Below are positions 57,501 through 64,000 of a stretch of DNA of 64,000 nucleotides, in pieces. A model generated the notes under the pieces. That model searched no databases and was not told the DNA's origin. It saw nothing but the letters and a program-made list of their open reading frames with translations. Made by a program: the position numbers and the translations under genes. This DNA comes from Stichopus chloronotus (taxonomy: Eukaryota; Echinodermata; Holothuroidea; Aspidochirotida; Stichopodidae), in contig CM037839.1 in the NCBI GenBank assembly GCA_021234535.1, positions 9,797,419 through 9,861,418 on the forward strand, given 5' to 3'. Within the stretch, counting starts at the first letter, position 1. Each line of letters begins with the position of its first letter.

Positions 57501-59404
57501 GGTGTGTGCATAAAGACTGCAACTGTCTTGTGAGGACATTCTGCCAATTCTCAAAGATAGAAAAATGTGTAAAATGTATACATATATTAATGGGTTTTAA
57601 CATGTTTCTGGGAACACGGTGACGATGTCTGGGTCATAGTGGTGTAGCATACAAGATGCACGTGTGCATGTGTATGTGTGCTGTGCGTGTGTGGATGTCC
57701 TGCTGTGTGAGGACGAAGATATAACATGATGTGCGGCTGTACATACACGTATAACGCGTATGCACGTTTAAGGTGTAAATCAGGGAATTAAATACTCGGG
57801 GAAATCCCCAATTTCAGGCGGATTTCCAAAATGTAATGGTGTTTTCCCACGAAATATCCCCGACCGATATATGCCAAAAACAGTAATCGATAGCAAATTC
57901 TCACATCATCAGGTCAAAGAATTTCTAGGATTCATAGACGAAAGGTTTTTACATAATCCGTTCAATGAATTTTTTACATTATCAGTGCTTTTTCTTTTAC
58001 CCTCTCGTTTCTCTTTGAATTGTTGGTAATTTGTTTACACGTTTTCGATTGAGTTTTCCCGTCATCGGTCGTAACATCAGTTCCCTTTATCTGTTTTTGT
58101 GTAATGATCATTCAAACAGATCTTCCAAATAACAAGACCACGGGAGTTCAAGGAGGCAAGGAAGACGTAGACATCGAAAAATATCTTTGGAACGGCCATA
58201 AATCGAAGATCGTCTCGTCGGGATTACTGAACACTTCGGCTGTAACTTCCAACGCGTCGTTACTGGCCATATTACTGAAAGAAGACAGCCTGGACACGTA
58301 CGCTCGAGTTTCAATGGCCCTGGTCATCATTTCTGTGATGCTGCAGATGGTAACGGGGTTTATGCTGGCCCTTGAGGTTTGTACCATGTCAAAATCTTCA
58401 AGGTCGTTTGGGGATCTGTAAGAGCTCCGATCTCAAGCGTGGAACGGATACTGCGGGAACTATTTCCATCGATGCATCAAAATAAATTTAAAAAACATGA
58501 TCAGAAACGAAAGAAAATATCAGAAAAATGGACCTGTTTTGTGACGTTGGTGTTTACTTTGTTAAAATTCTCTGTAGCATTGCAATGTCAGTCATTGCAT
58601 TACCCCCAAATAAAAAAAAGTTAAAAAAGAAATATGTATCTGGTATTTTGTACCATGTCCTTAACCTCGGTTGACCATTTGGCCCATATAACTTTCATGG
58701 TATCTTTCTCTTCGCGCTTAAGCACTAAAGTGCTTGACACGAGCATACTCTTGAGCTGCGTGCCATGATCGCAAATGCATGTGTATTTCCTCGTTAGCTC
58801 TACATCATAACTAAGGGTTACGTATAGCTGGGTGATAATTACAATGGGATTTTTATCTTTTTCATAACTCTAGCTGAGATTTTGTATAGTCTTGTATTAA
58901 CACTGTGCCTACAGAATGTTACTATTATCAGTGGCGCGAAAGATTTGAGTGTCGCCCAGGTCTCAGTAACACACATCTTAAGGTACCGTTTAAAAATCTC
59001 TGATTGGCCCCCTGCACCCTAAAGGTATTATGAAAGGCGCCAATTGGGAGATTACTGCAGGGGAGGAACACAGAATAAAACATCACTGATCTAACAGTGA
59101 CTTAAAAAAAAAAAAAAATGTATAATTCGACTGTCAGTGTTTACTTCAGCAGTTGAGGACTGGGAACTGCTCTACATTGTGATTTTGTTTCTGTCACGAT
59201 GTTGTTATTGTTGTTATCGGGAGTAATGATGTTGTTACTCCACGTAGTCGCTGACACTGATGTTGTTGTCAATGGTACACTGTGGTTGTTACCGTGGAAG
59301 ATGACTTTGATGCTTTTGTGAGTGAAGTTGTTGCAGTTGTTACCTTGGACAGTGCTGCTGTTACGGTCATTGGTGCTGACGATCTGGTGTTACTGTAGCT
59401 CAAG

Positions 59405-59447
<43 letters not shown>

Positions 59448-60282
59448 GATGACGATGGTGGCGCTGTTAATCCTATGAGAGCTATGACGGCAATGAAATT
59501 GATGCTGTTTTTACATCTATATCGATTATGCTGCTGCTAGTACTGTTGTCGGTTGTCACATCATACATTGATGTGCTTTCGTCAATTAATGTTATTGTGA
59601 TTTTCTTTCTGTTTTCTTTTCTTTTTGACGCTGCGTACGTAATCGGGCAAGTCACTCACATAATAACACCTTTAAAGGCCGTACCTCATCACCCTAGGCT
59701 ATATTTTTACTTTCCGGAAAGCAAAATTCTCATCTGGTTCTAAGTTACATTACTCTTTGATTGACAGCAAATTCAAAAGATGCAGAGTAACTCATATAAC
59801 ACAGAGTGCACAGGGATCCATTGTTTTGATTACACATGAGGAGGAATTTAAGACAGGCTGAGGGAGGGACTAGACGTAGGTGGTTGGGAAAATTGAAACT
59901 GTCTGGGGTGATGAGTTTTTGTCTTTAATATACACTAATAATGACACAAATCTGACATTCTGTTACCGTACTTTTGGTTTCTTAGTACCGGTCAAATATC
60001 AAGTGTGAGGCGGATAAAAGACTCTTGCTGAAAAAAAGGAGCAGACCCAAAAGGCGGAAACTCCCGAGACAGGTTCAGGAAGTCGAAACAGGAGATATGC
60101 CGGATCCGGACGAGGATAAAATGGAAGAATCGTTATGGTGTTGGTGTAAACCGATGGAATACCAATTCACTTCTGTAATTTTGTTGATGTTATTGAACCT
60201 AGTGAATACATTTGTGATCGCATTCTTGGCTAACATTAACCTCTCTGGTCAAAGGTCGATAGGTACGACAATTCCCAGTTGA
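54580..60282 (+). CDS. ninjurin-family membrane protein with long inter-helix loop (3 exons)
   Basis: Coding exons 54628-54640, 58120-58376 and 59986-60282 join in phase to 188 residues. The exon 1 region begins at 54580 after a possible acceptor. NINJ1 oligomerises to rupture the plasma membrane in lytic death; NINJ1/2 are also described as adhesion proteins. Seen here: an amphipathic segment (KSKIVSSGLLNTSAVTSNAS, then LLAIL; residues 32-56), TM1 about 69-88 (VSMALVIISVMLQMVTGF), a loop 91-148, and TM2 about 149-171 (TSVILLMLLNLVNTFVIAFL). The S-N-A-S-x-L and IS-x-x-LQ-x-x-x-G words match the ninjurin family. Oddity: the loop is about 58 residues, with a basic cluster (105-117) then an acidic one (121-138), far longer than in vertebrate ninjurins. 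The short C-terminal tail is normal. Function is inferred from family. Confidence 0.85.
54628..54640 (+). CDS. ninjurin exon 1 (coding part, 13 nt)
   Basis: ATGTCTCTCAGCG then the donor GTAAGT at 54641, phase 1. It supplies MSLS and the first base of Asp5. An AG at 54578-54579 after a pyrimidine-poor stretch could be an acceptor, implying a further 5' UTR exon; otherwise transcription starts nearby. This start was chosen because it is the only ATG that joins exon 2 in phase through a good donor. An ATG at 58104 lies before the exon 2 acceptor. Confidence 0.6.
54641..58119 (+). other. ninjurin intron 1 (3.5 kb)
   Basis: No further exon was recognised. It contains a poly-T tract near 55352, a poly-A tract near 56060 and a GT-rich stretch at about 57655-57710. 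Open frames at 55898 and 57010 have no domain. Confidence 0.5.
58120..58376 (+). CDS. ninjurin exon 2: amphipathic region and TM1
   Basis: Acceptor CATTCAAACAG, donor GTTTGT at 58377, phases 1 and 0. Encodes residues 5-90: an acidic lead (KEDVDIEKY), the amphipathic segment with an N-A-S sequon at N49, then TM1. The donor is weaker than the others (GTTTGT). Confidence 0.85.
59404..59446 (+). repeat. (GTT)n microsatellite in ninjurin intron 2
   Basis: About 14 GTT/TTG triplets. The poly-Cys frame of 72 codons that reads through it is not a gene. Confidence 0.95.
59672..59928 (+). mobile_element. MITE family A, copy 4, in ninjurin intron 2
   Basis: Flanked by TTAA (59672-59675 and 59925-59928). 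Left end AGGCCGTACCTCATCACCC, right end GGGGTGATGAGTTTTTGTCT. The body matches the copy at 6042 closely and in the same orientation. It lies about 60 bp upstream of the exon 3 acceptor. Confidence 0.85.
59986..60282 (+). CDS. ninjurin exon 3: charged loop, TM2 and C-terminus
   Basis: Acceptor TTTGGTTTCTTAG, phase 0; stop TGA at 60280-60282. Encodes residues 91-188: basic KKRSRPKRRKLPRQ, acidic EVETGDMPDPDEDKMEESL, WCWCKP just before the membrane, TM2, and a short tail. AATAAA at 60634-60639 and 60657-60662 could end the transcript. Confidence 0.85.
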   Translation, partial: YRSNIKCEADKRLLLKKRSRPKRRKLPRQVQEVETGDMPDPDEDKMEESLWCWCKPMEYQFTSVILLMLLNLVNTFVIAFLANINLSGQRSIGTTIPS

Positions 60283-61566
60283 ATCATTGGTTGAACGGTC
60301 ACGTGAGATGACGTCAGTCATAGCCCGAGGGATAAATGTTATCTGCAGTTGGCAACTTATGATATTTTAAAGGAATTCTCCACCTTCGCTTCTCATGTCT
60401 TTTTAAAAAATATACGATATTTTTAAGCAATTTACTTTGCAATTTCATTACAGAGCTTTCAAATGTTGGAATATTATTTATCTTAGTGTATATTCGTATA
60501 GCAACCGGTTAGGATCGATGACAGAACAATGCAAAAATTGCAGCCAAGAAAAGATCAACAAAAAAAGATCAACATAAAACGATATCAAAAAGTATTCCAA
60601 AGTACGGGCACACATATAAAACAGCGAACAGAAAATAAAACTCCACTGTGACTAGTAATAAAATGTCAAACCATAAAAAAGTAGCAATGTTCAGGACCAA
60701 TGTTCAGCTTCAGTTATTGTTGGCTTAAAAAGAAGTGACTACTCCCAGAGTTACTCACAAGACTTCCGTTACTAGTGGTACTGTTATGGGTTTGGATAGG
60801 AGCAGGGCCTTCGCTAGGGTCACATCTTTGTGGAGGGGGAGGGGTGTGAAGGTAACGACCTGGTTGTTCATCTCTAAGTTAGTGGCAACCCCAATCCGAT
60901 TTCGGACACTGTAAGAATACTTCTCATGAGGGGGTGATGAATTAAAGGGGTACAGTATTCAAGAAAAGGGTATTATCAGGGTTGGCAAAACAAGAAAAAA
61001 AAAAAACGTTGGGGGAAGGGACTGGCTGATAAGTAACGGCAGAAAAAAGCACTATTTAAGCGGAACGCCACCATTATTGGCGCTGATCGGAAAAGAAAAT
61101 TTTGGGCATTATAGCCCTCCAGATGGATGTAAACGGCTCCCCCCGGGTGCACTTCAGCTGCATCTACCCAGCCTTGAAATCTGGATATCATGCCTGCAAC
61201 TTCTTAATTCAAGCAGAAAGAAAAATCAGTCCTTGATAAATGGTAATACATATCAGGTAGGTTGAGGTACCAGGAGATGCAAGAATCGTAATCAATAACG
61301 CATCCTCTTCTTTGAGAACTCGGTAAATATTTTGTGGCTGAACGCATGCGATAACAGAGCAACGACATACTTTCACGGACAATGTTGTACACAGATATCT
61401 TTCAAATCCTCACCATTACCCTTTCGTTCAGGCTTTCAAATGCAGCTCAGATACACCGAATAAACACGAAAAATTATATATCATGCACAATTTGTCCATT
61501 TGCAGGGTTTTTGCTTTCCAAAAATGTTGTTTGTGGCGATGACTCTCGACTACGTTGTCGCATGAC
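60283..61566. other. ninjurin 3' flank, no further gene seen
   Basis: The first about 380 bases are probably 3' UTR. The rest is unremarkable, with short frames only. Confidence 0.45.
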
Positions 61567-62243
61567 TTAAAGTGATTGCGTGTGTACTGAAAAACCAAAC
61601 AGATAAGATCATGTTTGATCTTAACTTTTTCTTTATTTTAAATGTACACGCGAGGTTGTGCATGAACGGACTATGTCCTTCAATGGAGGAGAATGACAGT
61701 AACTACTTCGAAAAGCAACTGGATTAGCATAAAAAAAAACAGTAAAAAACAGAAATCATATTTGAAACTTAACGGTTCTTTCTATAACCGCCTACATAAT
61801 GAATATGCAACAGTACAGGTCTCACTAGTGTATCCAAAACATACTACTCAAGTCGTCGCTCCTTGGTAGGTATCGAGAATTGTAGCATTTGGTGAAAGGA
61901 AACACTGTATTTACAAATAACCTACGACCTGAACACAACCTTGCCCGCGGCGTCAGTGATCCTAAGTTGTTAGCTGAATATTCAAGACCAGTATACTTCC
62001 CATTGGCTTGCTCAAGGAAGCACACCGTTGATTTGAATAAAAACTGTCAACCACGACATTATCGTATTCTACACTTCTTGTCGTTATGTTAGAAGAATTT
62101 GAAATCATATGGCAAAATTAACCAGCACTAACCTATTTATTTTCCCAGATTGTCTGAATGGTGTAATTAAAAGCCTTACCAAACTTTTGGAGATGAAATT
62201 TCAATGTTTTTACTTTTTGCCCACGCACGCAAACACACTTTAA
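61567..62243 (+). mobile_element. MITE-like family C, copy 3 (full-length reference)
   Basis: TTAA (61567-61570) with AGTGATTGCGTGTGTACTG at the left, and CACGCACGCAAACACACT then TTAA (62240-62243) at the right, the latter mutated. The 677-bp body lacks the family B insertion seen in the 4495 copy, which defines the empty site. Non-coding. Confidence 0.8.
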
Positions 62244-64000
62244 AATGCCCACCTTCAGCCGGACTCTACTAGAGCTAAATTCTCACCTACGCTACAGTGG
62301 GTGTATCGTTAGATTATGATTAAGTGGTTCCCACCGAACAAATGTGGCAGAAAAGCAACATATTTAAATATAGCAAATGTTCAGTCTTTTCAGTAGAACT
62401 TATGGGTACATAGCTCTTACGTTTGGGGGGGGGGGGGGATTGTAGAAGGTTGTAACCCTAAGTACACAGCTACTTGTATTTTTCAGAATCCTTTTTTATC
62501 AAACATTTCCATTCACACGGATGAAGATTCTTTGTTTCATTACCTTTCAAATTGTAAAACTTATAGAATTTACCATCCAGATCATCCAAAAGATAATGAT
62601 TAATTTTAGCCTGTTTCAGAAACTTTACATTTTACACGTCGGTAGGTACCTGTACTAACTTTAGGGTTCGTCTAGCACCTTCAAGAAGGCTACCACATGT
62701 TTCTATTTTATGATCTTGTTACATTGAAGGAACCACATTACTTCAATCAAACGGAACAAGATTGTTTAATCTTTCAAAAACACTACGTTATTGAAATTTT
62801 TACCGAAAACCACCTAGCTCATTCCGAAAATGCGATGTTTCTTTGGAAGAGCAATTTGCCAAAAAGTAACGTACATGTTTAAGATGAAGATGTTTGTGTT
62901 AGTGGCATAGACTGTGATTGGCTGAGCATTAAGAATGGCGCGTGTGAACAGCTGCTCATCATTGTAGCAGATGGCGTGCTTAACAGCTGAACTGGTTGTG
63001 CTCTGTTCAATGTACGTAATTCGGAATGGACAGTGTTGCCCGAACAGCTGAAAAATAATAGGCATATATTAGAAAAAAAATCATATCTCCGTTGTCTAGT
63101 CACCGATTTACATCATTTTTGGTTTGTTTTCTTCATGATGTTACGCCACATTTCATCGTGCTGTATTTGAATAGGAACTGTTTCTACCTTTTCTTGTGCA
63201 CAGGCTACCATAGGTCCTTTGCATAACCTCACAGTGATTTTTTCCCCGACAGGTAGCAAATAATAACGCAGCCAATTAGACGTATAGTGCAGGTTGTCTT
63301 AAGCTGTATTTCACATCAGGACTGGGGATATTTGTTGTTATGCCTATCTTGGAAAAAAATGCGAAATTGAGGAGGGAAGAGTGGGTTTTTTTTTTTTTTC
63401 AACTATTCGACGAGATCAATCCATTATGCGTAAACTATTTCGCAGTCTGAACCGTTCCACATTATTCAACTAAGGATTGACAAATCGAAATGTTTGTATA
63501 TGAACCATACTTTTGATATTGTTTGGCTTTTTCTGCCGATGATTCAAGCTGAATTTTGGAACAAACATGGATGGACTCTATTGTTTTCACAAAGTCGTGC
63601 GTTTGTTTCCTCTCACGTTTGCTCAGGCTTATTTCTAAATTATCACAAGTGACGTTAGGTATTCGCTTATTCGTGCACCTATGGGCACGTTTGCCTATGT
63701 AACATTCGAAAGACCCGGAAAGTCGGTACACACGAAATACTTTCAAAGCAGATGATTGCGAGTATACAATGGCCCATTAGGGTCATACAAATATAAACGG
63801 AAGAAGGGAAGAGAAGACAAAATTGTTAGGCTTTAAAAAAAAATGTTTTTTTTTTTTTGTTATGTAAAACTGACTGTTTTTCACTTCATGTTTATATCTG
63901 TGTGGCCCGATAGGACATCGTACGAATATGAATGTTGTGATTCTTCATTCAAGTGGTTTTGTTGTGTCTGAATTTGCTAATTAAAAAAAAAAAATCATGA
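62244..64000. other. intergenic, no gene seen
   Basis: A poly-G tract lies at about 62427-62439. Overlapping frames of 60-94 codons near 62700-63750 show no domain or splice context. Confidence 0.4.

Noticed and set aside
58104..58119. Alternative ninjurin start codon at 58104
   Set aside because: It lies before the AG at 58118-58119. The 54628 ATG joins exon 2 in phase through a good GTAAGT donor. Use of 58104 from an intron-internal promoter is possible but unsupported.
59322..59540. Cys-rich 72-codon frame
   Set aside because: The Cys run is the translation of a (GTT)n microsatellite within the ninjurin intron.

Overview
This is a eukaryotic, intron-rich, AT-rich animal window. There are no operons, the open frames are short and bounded by GT/AG splice sites, and the spacers are full of microsatellites, MITE-like elements and Penelope-like retroelement remains. 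The tRNA-headed SINE-like block, the recurrent TAGGCCTA-type words and the gene content suggest a marine invertebrate deuterostome, most likely an echinoderm. That is an impression, not a proof.

Two protein-coding genes can be reconstructed, both on the plus strand. Gene 1 (21072-42778, ten coding exons, 811 codons when joined, every splice phase compatible) encodes a single-pass surface receptor: signal peptide, four fibronectin-III domains, one transmembrane helix and a 338-residue tyrosine- and serine-rich tail. Its first domain has the WxP strand and the tightly spaced Cys-x7-Cys pair of class II cytokine receptors (tissue factor / interferon / IL-10 receptor family). The tail carries a DSGxxS degron, a YxxQ motif, a YxxM motif and repeated YVK motifs. 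Gene 2 (54580-60282, three exons, 188 residues) encodes a ninjurin-family two-helix membrane protein whose loop between the helices is unusually long and charged.

Layout: 1-20.9 kb has no recognisable gene. It holds a SINE-like block, three MITE-like families (A, B, C) that all end in TTAA, an older repeat (D) that served as an insertion target, minisatellites, and an inverted-repeat element around 18.65-19.37 kb. 21.07-42.78 kb is the receptor gene. Its introns hold two diverged tandem-repeat arrays (intron 4), an acidic-coding GAT repeat (intron 6) and an antisense Penelope-like reverse transcriptase remnant (intron 7). 42.78-44.93 kb is its probable 3' UTR. 45-54.5 kb is intergenic repeat territory. 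It includes two minus-strand Penelope-like 3' fragments (52.4-53.9 kb), one of them flanked by two hammerhead ribozyme folds, and several long (TA)n tracts at the fragment borders. 54.58-60.3 kb is the ninjurin gene. 60.3-64 kb holds only a family C element and unremarkable sequence.

The two genes have no visible functional link beyond both encoding plasma-membrane proteins with plausible roles in immunity or injury. All exon boundaries were read by eye from splice consensus, reading phase and domain continuity. No transcript evidence was available.
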